DNA of 34,612 nt from Ancylothrix sp. D3o (GCF_025370775.1 NZ_JAMXEX010000027.1:1-34612), one strand, 5' to 3'; positions 1 to 6,395 are shown, counted from the stretch's first letter. Translations and numbers: made by a program. The notes: generated by a model from the letters alone, not told the origin.

Positions 1-42
1 TGCAAGATGCCGGCGAGAGTGTAGTTATTGGTTGCTGCATTA

Positions 43-74
43 CGGCCCTATCCCGCAACCGAAAAATAGGGCCG
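43..74. terminator. Hairpin downstream of the XRE gene
   Basis: Perfect 9-bp inverted repeat (CGGCCCTAT at 43-51, ATAGGGCCG at 66-74) with a 14-nt loop, 10 bp past the XRE stop codon. There is no clear T-run after the stem on the minus strand, so it may be a weak terminator or an mRNA-stabilising hairpin. Confidence 0.45.
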
Positions 75-84
75 GTGTCGGTTG

Positions 85-336
85 TTAGTTTTTGCGAGTT
101 GGCGGGCCCAGTCGGGAAGGAAGCTCTCTAATGCTCTCCCAGTCCAAAGCTGAGCAAAGCTTTATAAATTGCTCCCACTCTAGCCGCTCCGTTGAATACC
201 TCCCCTGCTCAATATTGCTGATTGTCTGAATAGATATCCCGCAGCGCTCCGAAAGCTGTCTTTGAGTTATTCCAAGTTCTTCCCTTCGTTGAGCAAGCAC
301 TGATTTGTTTTCTTCTGGTTCGATGGTCTTCTTCAT
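85..336 (-). CDS. XRE-family HTH transcriptional regulator
   Basis: An 83-residue Cro/C1-type DNA-binding protein. Residues about 13-70 form the HTH_3 five-helix fold, with the sequences REELGITQRQLSERCGIS and IQTISNIEQGR showing the usual turn and recognition helix. There is no sensor or peptidase domain, so it probably acts as a simple dimeric repressor. It is transcribed away from the gene cluster starting at 878. The 541-bp gap between them begins with two copies of a near-palindromic operator, one of which covers the -10 of the rightward promoter. Autoregulation and control of the rightward operon are therefore likely, as in phage and plasmid repressors (inference). No good Shine-Dalgarno precedes the ATG at 336, so low or leaderless translation is possible. 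Confidence 0.85.
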   Translation of the reverse strand: MKKTIEPEENKSVLAQRREELGITQRQLSERCGISIQTISNIEQGRYSTERLEWEQFIKLCSALDWESIRELPSRLGPPTRKN

Positions 337-348
337 ATTAACAGATTA

Positions 349-363
349 GATAAGCAGTTTATA
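349..363. promoter_or_regulatory. Operator copy 1 for the XRE regulator
   Basis: GATAAGCAGTTTATA matches the reverse complement of the perfect operator at 394-408 at 13 of 15 positions. It lies 13 bp upstream of the XRE start codon, where binding would block XRE transcription. The centres of the two operators are 45 bp apart, about four helical turns. The assignment to the XRE protein is inferred from position. Confidence 0.6.
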
Positions 364-371
364 TAAAGCCC

Positions 372-399
372 TTGACAATATCGCAACGACTAATATAAA
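372..399 (+). promoter_or_regulatory. Rightward sigma-70 promoter of the element
   Basis: A consensus -35 (TTGACA, 372-377), a 16-bp spacer and a -10 TATAAA (394-399) point toward the gene cluster at 878-3967. The -10 lies inside the palindromic operator at 394-408, so repressor binding would exclude RNA polymerase. Confidence 0.6.
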
Positions 400-408
400 C
401 TGTTTATA
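394..408. promoter_or_regulatory. Operator copy 2, perfect palindrome TATAAAC-T-GTTTATA
   Basis: Fifteen bases with perfect 7-bp inverted arms around a single central T, the geometry expected for an XRE dimer. It overlaps the -10 of the rightward promoter. The diverged partner copy lies at 349-363 in the opposite orientation. Confidence 0.65.
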
Positions 409-639
409 GTTGGTAGATACAACAAAGGGCAGCCGCCGCGCTGCTGCAATCAGGGTGCAGAGTTTAGCGACCGCCCCTCCTTATTATCTGCGTGTATCTA
501 CTGGTGTGATTACTTTTCACCGGCAACCGCCCCTACCTCCCCCGCCAACCTGCGGGCTCCCTCTACTAAATCTGGTATGTGGGCCGGTGACACCCCCACA
601 ACTGGGGTACTCAATAGCGAGGATTGAGTTTTTACCGCC

Positions 640-680
640 TGACTTGTCTGTGACTTGTCTCTGACTTGTCTGTGACTTCC
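640..680. repeat. Four tandem 11-bp iterons (TGACTTGTCTG)
   Basis: Three full units, TGACTTGTCTG (640-650), TGACTTGTCTC (651-661) and TGACTTGTCTG (662-672), plus a partial TGACTTCC (673-680), with no spacers. The period of one helical turn puts all copies on the same face of DNA, as in plasmid or phage initiator and partition sites. The binding protein is unknown; the DNA-binding protein at 2563-3501 is a candidate. Confidence 0.7.
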
Positions 681-737
681 ACCGGCACCGCCTTATTTTA
701 AGGATTGCCGTTTTCGTGAAATAAGACCCATCAACTT

Positions 738-761
738 AGGAGGTTAATGCTTATGGCTTAA
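738..761 (+). other. Strong SD followed by a four-codon ORF
   Basis: A perfect AGGAGG (738-743) stands just before ATG CTT ATG GCT TAA (747-761), encoding only Met-Leu-Met-Ala. It may be a minimal leader ORF, a ribosome standby site, or a relic of a lost gene start. The sequence alone cannot decide. Confidence 0.35.
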
Positions 762-877
762 AACTCGTTGCCCGTACAAATCCGATTGACTTTTAACAAT
801 GTTTCCACCGGCACCGCACACCCTCGTGCATCTGCTTTTGTGCCGGGTTCCTTCTCAATAAACCACTAGAGGATGCC

Positions 878-1582
878 ATGCCAAGACGTAAACAAACAAC
901 CGAAACAGCGCCCACACTGTTTAACACCACCGCCTACCAAACCAGACAATTTAGTAGTTATGACTGGGAAGACTGCGAACCGGGTGACGAGCCTGTGGTC
1001 TATGTGGCGCCGGTGAAAAAACCAGAGCCGGTAGAAGAAAACCCCCGTGCTGAAAAAGCCGAAAAATGCCGGCAAGAGTTCATCAATTACCTAAAGCACC
1101 AAAAGCTACCAATTAAGGAAATTTACAACATCACCCTCACAAAGAACGGGGTGCCGGTGATTTCATACCTCACCCTTACTGGAAAAAAAGCATCAACATT
1201 CCTACCCAAGAAAATCTTAAGTGATGCAATTTTTGGGATGTGCAACGCTTTGACTTTTGTTACCACCAACGACTTAAGCGAGCCAATTGTAAGCAATATT
1301 CGGGAAGTCTCTGGAGATAAAACAAAAGGGTTTTGTTGGACAGCCGGTGATGCCAAAGAATACAAAGACGCAATATATGGTTCATTTACTGACTTATGCA
1401 CAAAATCAAACTTGATTGATTTCTTCAATAGTTGTTGGCTCAATTTAGATGCCGTTCTTTATCTCCGACAATCATTGATACCACCGGCACCAAAACCACC
1501 GGCACCAGCACCGGCACCAAAACCAGCTGCAACATCAAAACGCTCGAAACACTATGAACAACTCACTCTTTTTGCAATGTAA
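878..1582 (+). CDS. Element protein of unknown function, 234 aa
   Basis: First gene of the element operon; I do not recognise the family. The start ATG follows AGAGG at a suitable distance. Residues 1-60 are polar and look disordered. Residues about 60-195 look globular, mixed alpha/beta, with Cys and Trp near the end (FFNSCWLNLDAVLYL). Residues 200-222 form a proline/alanine linker (PAPKPPAPAPAPKPA), followed by a short tail ending QLTLFAM. The linker and a conserved-looking tail could tether a partner-binding peptide, as in SSB-like or replisome-binding proteins, but this is speculation. The next gene starts 5 bp after its stop. Expression is presumably from the XRE-controlled promoter through the long leader. 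Confidence 0.7.
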   Translation: MPRRKQTTETAPTLFNTTAYQTRQFSSYDWEDCEPGDEPVVYVAPVKKPEPVEENPRAEKAEKCRQEFINYLKHQKLPIKEIYNITLTKNGVPVISYLTLTGKKASTFLPKKILSDAIFGMCNALTFVTTNDLSEPIVSNIREVSGDKTKGFCWTAGDAKEYKDAIYGSFTDLCTKSNLIDFFNSCWLNLDAVLYLRQSLIPPAPKPPAPAPAPKPAATSKRSKHYEQLTLFAM

Positions 1583-1587
1583 CAGCC

Positions 1588-1782
1588 ATGCAAATCAAAA
1601 CAATCACAGTCAAACAAACAATCCAGCTTAAACAATTCTGTCCCCTTACTCTTGAAATGACCGCAGAAATAGACGAGAGAGACAACCCCATACTTTGCGC
1701 TCTTGACTTGAGAAAAACAGTAGACAAGCTGGTAAATACGAAACTTGCGGAACCTTCAAATACAGAGGAGAACCCTTTCTAA
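1588..1782 (+). CDS. Small element protein, 64 aa
   Basis: A 64-residue acidic protein, beginning MQIKTITVKQTIQLKQFCPL. The pattern of alternating hydrophobic residues in the first half suggests a beta-sheet core, and the C-terminal half suggests a helix. The general layout recalls small phage and plasmid proteins found near recombination genes, but I cannot assign a family. Its stop TAA overlaps the ATG of the next gene in TAATG, indicating translational coupling. No clear SD precedes its own start; translation may be coupled to the 878 gene 5 bp upstream. Confidence 0.6.
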   Translation: MQIKTITVKQTIQLKQFCPLTLEMTAEIDERDNPILCALDLRKTVDKLVNTKLAEPSNTEENPF

Positions 1783-2174
1783 TGAATGACAACGAAAAAA
1801 TCATCAAGTGCAAGGAAATAATAAAAAAAATACTTGCACAAACCCCTGACAATCAGATTCCCGTTTTTTCTATACCATCCGACTTGGTAAGCTGCTTTAG
1901 TATAGCCGCTCAAGAAATGATGGAAGAGTTCAAAACTCGTCAAGCAATACCGCTAATCATTGTTGAGGACGATTCGGCAAGGGGTGCTACTCAACTGTTT
2001 TTCACCTTAACTTTGTTAGCCGAAACAGTGGGAAAAATGACCCGTTCCGAACCTAAAAAGATTATCAAAAGGTTTGCTAAATCCGCTGAGGAAATGCTTT
2101 CTAGCATGACAACCTCAGAGGTTATTGACTATTGCGAAAAGTATGATTTACCGATTGGGAGGGACTTACAGTGA
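1782..2174 (+). CDS. Element paralog A, unknown function, 130 aa
   Basis: First of three related small proteins in this operon. It begins MNDNEKIIKCKEIIKKIL and is predicted mostly helical, with a central stretch IPLIIVEDD followed by a hydrophobic helix (LFFTLTLLAETVGKM) and a final segment with MTTSEVIDYCEKYDLP. The gene at 2171 shares the same order: MNDxEKI start, IPLxxxxD, a helix with LLxExxxK, xSAExM, then M(S/T)xxxxxxxxxKYxL. No catalytic motif or membrane anchor is evident. The gene overlaps both its neighbours (TAATG at the start, GTGA at the stop), so it is translated as part of one operon. Function unknown. Confidence 0.65.
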   Translation: MNDNEKIIKCKEIIKKILAQTPDNQIPVFSIPSDLVSCFSIAAQEMMEEFKTRQAIPLIIVEDDSARGATQLFFTLTLLAETVGKMTRSEPKKIIKRFAKSAEEMLSSMTTSEVIDYCEKYDLPIGRDLQ

Positions 2175-2566
2175 ATGACGCGGAAAAAATAAATTATTGT
2201 AAGGGAATCATCAGAGAAACCCTTGCAACACAACGAGACAATAAAGCACCGGCTTTTGTTACAGAACCGGCATTATTGGAATCTTTCCTTACTGCGGTAG
2301 AGGAAATGTCCGATGAGATTCTCTCTCAAAAGTGCATTCCCTTGGTATTTCTTGATAACAACAGGACACCAACAACTGAACTTATAAACGGCGCAACAAC
2401 AGCCTACTTAGTGGCGACACTTTTAACCGAAATATTGGCAAAAGTTTCTCACAAAGACCCTAAAGAAATCCTCTCGCAATGTGTTAAAAGCGCTGAAATA
2501 ATGCGTAACACGATGTCGAAAGAGCAATTGATGGAACACCTTAGAAAATACGAGTTAATGACATGA
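2171..2566 (+). CDS. Element paralog B, unknown function, 131 aa
   Basis: Tandem paralog of the gene at 1782. The GTG start is chosen because it gives MNDAEKI, matching MNDNEKI of the paralog, and because GTGA overlaps the upstream stop by 4 bp. Shared elements include IPLVFLD, the helix TAYLVATLLTEILAKVSHKDPKE, KSAEIMRNTMSKEQ and a C-terminal RKYEL. It carries a short insertion (TPTTELINGAT) after the central strand. The stop overlaps the next ATG as ATGA. Retaining tandem diverged copies suggests hetero-oligomers or arms-race diversification (inference). Confidence 0.65.
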   Translation: MNDAEKINYCKGIIRETLATQRDNKAPAFVTEPALLESFLTAVEEMSDEILSQKCIPLVFLDNNRTPTTELINGATTAYLVATLLTEILAKVSHKDPKEILSQCVKSAEIMRNTMSKEQLMEHLRKYELMT

Positions 2567-3501
2567 AAACAGATTGCATTGATGATTTTTTATATAACTT
2601 TTCTCGTCATCAGCGAGAGGATGCTTCTCTTTTTGATGAAGTAGAGGATTTGGTTGCAGATTTGTACCAGGTTTGTACCGATACTAATCGTGATTACTGG
2701 CAATCTTTTGCTGGTTTTATGTTGAACTGCATACGAGATGAAAGCCCACATTTAGAAACATTCGAGTATTATGACTCCGAAATCAAAGACGGGCTTATGG
2801 CTCACGTTAAAGTAGGCGTGCTATTGTCACGCGTGGCCCGCAAATGTCTCTATAAACTAGCCGGCATTAAAAGCTTCAAAGAGTATTGCACCAAACACCT
2901 AAACAAAACCTCAACCTATTGCGTGAGGTTGATTAAAGCAGCGAAAACCACGTTAGAACTTATCATGGCCGGCTTTGACCGGCTCCCCACCAACGAGGCA
3001 CAATGCCGGCCCCTAACCAACCTCACAGAAAATGAACTCACGACCAAATGGCAAGAGGTTCTTGACCGTGCCGACAAATCAAACAATCGCAACACTAAAG
3101 GTGTGATCACAGCCACCATGATTAATGAGGTAGTTAACGGTGAACCAGAGCCGGTTGACAAAAAATCTGTCAAAATCTCAGCCCGTAGTGTTGAACGTTT
3201 GGAGCAATTAGCCAAAAAACTCGGTAAGCCGGTGAGCGAGTTAATTGAAGAGGCAATCAGCAATTTGGAGTTTCGTTATGAATCTGAGGATAATCCCGAT
3301 GAGGAAATGGTGGATTGTCCCCAGTGTGGCGGAACTGGTGAAGGAGAGGATGACGACTGCCAGCTTTGTGAGGGTGAGGGTTTAGTCAGCAAAAAGGATG
3401 CCAATTGGTACGCGGACTTTGTTAACCTCCAAAACGAGCAACCCCACACAGTAACCGAGCAGTTTAATAAAACTACCGGCCCGATAATTCCCGCAACTTA
3501 A
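2563..3501 (+). CDS. DNA-binding-like protein with DnaJ-type zinc motif, 312 aa
   Basis: Residues about 95-190 resemble the helical DNA-binding region of plasmid and phage ParB/KorB-like proteins: YKLAGIKSFKEYCTKHLNKT, YCVRLIKAAK, the LPTNEAQCRPLTNLTENE segment, then a W..VLDRA helix and ITATMINEVV. Residues about 205-240 (VKISARSVERLEQLAKKLGK then PVSELIEEAI) could form a ribbon-helix-helix or a dimerising helix pair. Residues 252-273 carry CPQCGGTGEGEDDDCQLCEG, two CxxC knuckles with the GxG pattern of DnaJ-type zinc fingers. It is 4-bp coupled to paralog B. A role in replication, partition or regulation of the element is likely, with the iterons at 640-680 as a possible target (inference). 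Confidence 0.65.
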   Translation: MKTDCIDDFLYNFSRHQREDASLFDEVEDLVADLYQVCTDTNRDYWQSFAGFMLNCIRDESPHLETFEYYDSEIKDGLMAHVKVGVLLSRVARKCLYKLAGIKSFKEYCTKHLNKTSTYCVRLIKAAKTTLELIMAGFDRLPTNEAQCRPLTNLTENELTTKWQEVLDRADKSNNRNTKGVITATMINEVVNGEPEPVDKKSVKISARSVERLEQLAKKLGKPVSELIEEAISNLEFRYESEDNPDEEMVDCPQCGGTGEGEDDDCQLCEGEGLVSKKDANWYADFVNLQNEQPHTVTEQFNKTTGPIIPAT

Positions 3502-3514
3502 CAGGGAAAAAACA

Positions 3515-3967
3515 ATGGTATCTGAAGAACAGGAAATGGTTTTTGACATCATAATCACCCTCAAACTACAACTATTAAAAGAGGCCAAAAAACTAGGGGA
3601 AAAATATCTGCCAGTATTTCACTGTCCGCAAGAACACGCAGAGGCTTTTTGTGAGTATTTGCTACTGCCAAAAAACCGGAATATTTTCCGAGAAAACAAG
3701 ATTTTTCCAATTATCCAAACCGTTGAGTCTCAACACGAGAAACAGGAGTCAATTAAGGATGCTTTTTTGATTGCTTTATTACTAACATCCCTGATTATTA
3801 AAGAAAATCCTCACCTCTCCCCCGCCTTCTTAAAATCGTTACTTTTGGAAGCTAACGAGATGTCAAACCGATACACAGGTAAAGAACTGGCGTCTTTTAT
3901 CGAAAGATACATAGGGTTTCTTGCCGAAGATTTGGAGGGTAAAATAAATCGGGCTGATTTTAATTAA
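3515..3967 (+). CDS. Element paralog C, unknown function, 150 aa
   Basis: A distant third member of the 1782/2171 family. It has the same order of elements: an N-terminal helix, a central IFPIIQTVE strand, a hydrophobic helix (FLIALLLTSLIIKENPHLSP), an LLLEANEMSNR segment matching KSAEEM, and TGKELASFIERY matching TTSEVIDYCEKY. It has a longer N-terminus and a longer C-terminus. It starts 13 bp after the DNA-binding gene with a weak SD. The hammerhead ribozyme begins 30 bp after its stop codon, so ribozyme cleavage would define the 3' end of this operon's mRNA. Confidence 0.6.
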   Translation: MVSEEQEMVFDIIITLKLQLLKEAKKLGEKYLPVFHCPQEHAEAFCEYLLLPKNRNIFRENKIFPIIQTVESQHEKQESIKDAFLIALLLTSLIIKENPHLSPAFLKSLLLEANEMSNRYTGKELASFIERYIGFLAEDLEGKINRADFN

Positions 3968-3996
3968 GTTTCACGAAAACAATAGCTATTAATTAA

Positions 3997-4058
3997 CCCG
4001 CCTGATGAGCCGGCCTTGGATTCGGGCCGGTGAAACAGTACCCTCAAACTGTCGCGGG
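3997..4058 (+). ncRNA. Hammerhead ribozyme, type I
   Basis: All core positions of the hammerhead motif are present. Stem I is CCCGC (3997-4001) pairing perfectly with GCGGG (4054-4058). The core CUGAUGA is 4002-4008. Stem II pairs 4009-4016 with 4024-4031 around a 7-nt loop. GAAA is 4032-4035. Stem III pairs 4035-4039 with 4048-4052 around an 8-nt loop and includes the required A15.1-U16.1 and C-G pairs. The cleavage triplet is GUC (4051-4053), so cleavage would fall after C4053. The one deviation is that the first stem II pair is G4009-U4031 instead of G-C. Stem I can extend outward with mismatches, which may supply loop-loop contacts. Self-cleavage would separate the operon mRNA from the recombinase transcript. 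Confidence 0.85.
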
Positions 4059-4097
4059 ATGAGTCCAAATCATTCTGCAAAAATTCAAGAAAAGAAC

Positions 4098-4244
4098 CGG
4101 CACTTAACCACAAAGCAAGCTGTAAAGGCGTTCTTTTTCTTTGTAGGCTAGTTCTTTTCAAGAGTTTTCAAAAAACACAAAAACGGCACTTAAGACTAAA
4201 TCAGGCTCACCGGCCTTTGGGTGATTTGTAGGCTGTTTTTGTTT
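4098..4244 (+). repeat. Two tandem copies of a ~50-nt module before the recombinase gene
   Basis: Copy 1: CGGCACTTAA at 4098-4107 and TTTGTAGGCT at 4140-4149. Copy 2: CGGCACTTAA at 4194-4203 and TTTGTAGGCT at 4235-4244. The distance between boxes is 42 and 41 nt, and the copy-to-copy period is about 96 nt. The interior sequences differ, which suits two related RNA stem-loops with different loop specificities, or two recombinase-binding sites. Confidence 0.6.
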
Positions 4245-4272
4245 CAACTGTTCACCTTAACACCCGCCAAAC

Positions 4273-5550
4273 ATGACTAAGATTTTTATCGGCCTTGACG
4301 TTTGCAAGGCTTCGGTTGTTGCGTGTAAACTTCACAGCGATAACCTCAAAACTGAACCTCGACAATTATTTTATGAGTTAGAATTTCCTGAGTTTAAAGC
4401 CAATCCAGAAGGATTAAGCGGGCTTTTAGATTTCATCGGAGATGGGGATATAGTCGTTAGTTTAGAGCCAACTGGCATGAATTATGCCCGCGTTTGGATT
4501 GAGCAGTTAGGAAAGCGCTATGAAGTCAGAATGATTAATCATAAAGACTTGAAATCTCATCGTAAAATGCTTCGCTTTGAAGATAAAAACGATGATACAG
4601 ACGCTTTCTGCTTGGCTCATTATTGCAGTTTCTACGACAACCATAAATACAGGTTTGTCGGGTTTCGTGATGGAATTATCGCCGTTCTAAAGGGCATGAT
4701 AAACCGGCTCGAACATTTGAACCGAGTACAATCGCCAATTGTTAACCGGCTACGTCAAGATTTAGCATGGCAATTTCCAGAAGTTGCCTTAAAACAAGTG
4801 CGACGTTCTGACAGTAAAAAGGAAAATGCAGATTTAAGCCCGCCGCTTTGGGCTTGGATTGCAGAGGAAAAAATAGTACCGCGATACGACCGGCTTTACG
4901 AAAAAACTATTGGTGCCGGTTTAACCGAATCATCCCGACGGGACGCGTCGCGCCTCTGTGACCTAGAGCGAGAGATGGCTGCAATCGAAAAAGAGATGGC
5001 TTACATCTACAGAACAGACCCGCGCTTTAAACCTTACTCAAAGGTGCTCGACAGTTTCGCGTTCCCCAAAAAGACTCAGCCTATTATTTTGTCGGTTGCC
5101 TTCCCAATTGAAAATTTTTTGAAAGATGGTAAGCCCGAAGTTGTCGAGCGTAAAGGCCGGCGCTCTGGGAAGAAAACTAAAAAGCACCTCTCACTGAGGA
5201 GATTTCAAAAAGCGATGGGAGAATCACCCAGTGAGAAAGCTTCTGGAGATAAAGAAGAACGTAGCATCATTCATGGTAGCAGCCTTTGCCGAAAGGCTTT
5301 TTGGCAGTGGATTTATGTAAGAGTTGAGCCGGTTAGAAGTCGCCCACAGGGTAGCCGGTTGATTAGGACAACAGATTTAGACGGCAATCCTGTCATCAAG
5401 CCAATCTGCCAACATTTAGGGGAAATTTACGACTTTAAAAAATCAAACGGCCTGCCAATTGGATTGATTCGTTCAAATCTTGCGAGTATTGCGTGCCGGC
5501 ATTTATTCAGAGCGCTGGTTTCGGAAGTCTGCGGGATACAGGAAGGGTAA
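4273..5550 (+). CDS. IS110-like DEDD transposase/recombinase, 425 aa
   Basis: The N-terminal RuvC-like DEDD domain shows D9 in GLDVCK, E65 in VSLEPTGMN, and D107 and D110 in KNDDTDA, the IS110 signature. A middle helical region (about 140-250) contains LNRVQSPIVNRLRQDLAWQF. The C-terminal Transposase_20-type domain follows (about 258-350), with S324 in EKASGDK as candidate nucleophile and a GSSLCRKAFWQWIYVRVEP helix matching the usual RGN..LR segment. IS110 enzymes recombine DNA with a bridge RNA and usually lack terminal inverted repeats. At 425 residues it is longer than typical members (about 330-400), and it matches a cyanobacterial subgroup as I recall it. The ORF looks intact. It follows the ribozyme region and is closed by a terminator at 5558-5582. 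Neither an SD nor a separate promoter is obvious. Confidence 0.85.
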   Translation: MTKIFIGLDVCKASVVACKLHSDNLKTEPRQLFYELEFPEFKANPEGLSGLLDFIGDGDIVVSLEPTGMNYARVWIEQLGKRYEVRMINHKDLKSHRKMLRFEDKNDDTDAFCLAHYCSFYDNHKYRFVGFRDGIIAVLKGMINRLEHLNRVQSPIVNRLRQDLAWQFPEVALKQVRRSDSKKENADLSPPLWAWIAEEKIVPRYDRLYEKTIGAGLTESSRRDASRLCDLEREMAAIEKEMAYIYRTDPRFKPYSKVLDSFAFPKKTQPIILSVAFPIENFLKDGKPEVVERKGRRSGKKTKKHLSLRRFQKAMGESPSEKASGDKEERSIIHGSSLCRKAFWQWIYVRVEPVRSRPQGSRLIRTTDLDGNPVIKPICQHLGEIYDFKKSNGLPIGLIRSNLASIACRHLFRALVSEVCGIQEG

Positions 5551-5557
5551 AAAGTTA

Positions 5558-5582
5558 ACGGGCTAATCACGGCCCGTCTTTT
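5558..5582 (+). terminator. Intrinsic terminator of the recombinase gene
   Basis: ACGGGC (5558-5563) pairs perfectly with GCCCGT (5572-5577) around an 8-nt loop, followed by CTTTT. It lies 8 bp after the stop codon and probably marks the right side of the element's transcription unit. Confidence 0.75.
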
Positions 5583-5654
5583 AAGATCGGGATAAAGTGA
5601 CTAGACTAAACAATATAATAAGGCTTATATTTTAAACTTTTGTGCACCTGCCAG

Positions 5655-6395
5655 ATGAGCATCTTTTTTTTGGGGTTGGTTAGCTTTGTGGCTTGGTCAA
5701 TCAGTGCCGTCGCCGGCGGTGGCAGCCCGATTGTTTTAATTCCGCTGACGAGTTTTCTGTTGGGGACGCAATCGGTAGCGCCAACCATTACCATCGGAAT
5801 GCTCATCGGCAACTGTCAAAGGATTTTAATGTTTTGGAAATATATCAACTGGCCGGTCAGTCTGTGGTATTTTCCTGGGGCATTGGTAGGAGCAGTTTTA
5901 GGTGCGTATAGTTTGAGTATTCTCGATCTCAAATGGCTGCAACTGGTGATCGGAATTTTTTTAATTGTTACAGTTTTTAGCTTTTGGGTGAGTAAAAAAG
6001 AACGGACTTTTGAAGTGAAGGCGTGGCAATTTTTACCCGTAGGCTTTTTGTATGCCTTTATTTCCGGGTTGATTGGCAGCAGCGGACCGGTGATGAACCC
6101 GCTTTATCTCAACTATGGTTTGCTCAAAGAAGAAATGATTGCCACAAAATCAACTCATGTTGTCGTTGTTCACATCGCCAAACTTATCGCCTACGGTACT
6201 TTAGGTGTTTTATCCCCAGATGCTTTAGGCTACGGTTTGGTGATTGGTTTAGCGGCTTTTCCGGCCAATTTGTTAGGTAAATTTGTCCTTCATAAAATTA
6301 GTGAACACCAGTTTCGGCAAACTGTCTTGGCGATGATGGCCCTTGCTGGCGTTTTAATGGTGTGGTCGCAGCGAGAATTATTAACTTTTTGGTAA
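5655..6395 (+). CDS. TauE/SafE-family membrane transporter
   Basis: An integral membrane protein of about 246 residues in the sulfite exporter TauE/SafE (DUF81) family, which moves sulfite, sulfonates or other organic anions across the inner membrane. It has about eight hydrophobic segments in two repeats. The first repeat contains SAVAGGGSPIVLIPL and the second SGLIGSSGPVMNPLYLNYG, both matching the family's glycine-rich half-helices. The ATG at 5655 is preferred to an upstream in-frame TTG at 5640. It stands alone between the recombinase terminator and a 390-bp gap. The true substrate cannot be read from the sequence. Confidence 0.85.
   Translation: MSIFFLGLVSFVAWSISAVAGGGSPIVLIPLTSFLLGTQSVAPTITIGMLIGNCQRILMFWKYINWPVSLWYFPGALVGAVLGAYSLSILDLKWLQLVIGIFLIVTVFSFWVSKKERTFEVKAWQFLPVGFLYAFISGLIGSSGPVMNPLYLNYGLLKEEMIATKSTHVVVVHIAKLIAYGTLGVLSPDALGYGLVIGLAAFPANLLGKFVLHKISEHQFRQTVLAMMALAGVLMVWSQRELLTFW

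Larger units (their letters stand above)
409..877. other. Non-coding control region of the element
   Basis: About 470 bp with no convincing gene. It holds the iterons at 640-680, a 15-bp direct repeat (TTCCACCGGCACCGC at 677-691 and 803-817), and a very strong ribosome-binding site with a four-codon ORF at 738-761. The composition is rich in CCGGC and C-tracts. It could be a long 5' leader or an origin-like region. Confidence 0.5.
3968..4272 (+). other. Structured non-coding region upstream of the IS110-like gene
   Basis: A 305-bp gap containing the hammerhead ribozyme (3997-4058), then about 210 nt with two copies of a module (CGGCACTTAA, 31-32 nt, TTTGTAGGCT) at 4098-4149 and 4194-4244. 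IS110-family elements carry their guide (bridge) RNA in the non-coding flank of the transposase gene, so this gap is the natural place to look for one. No terminator was seen here, so readthrough from the operon into the transposase is possible. Confidence 0.55.

Noticed and set aside
410-664. 84-codon ORF in the element leader
   Set aside because: It starts inside the operator/promoter, has a low-complexity Pro/Leu product, and includes the iterons. There is no SD at a useful distance.
3964-4161. 65-codon minus-strand ORF over the ribozyme
   Set aside because: It covers the hammerhead and the repeat module, has no SD, and has a low-quality product.
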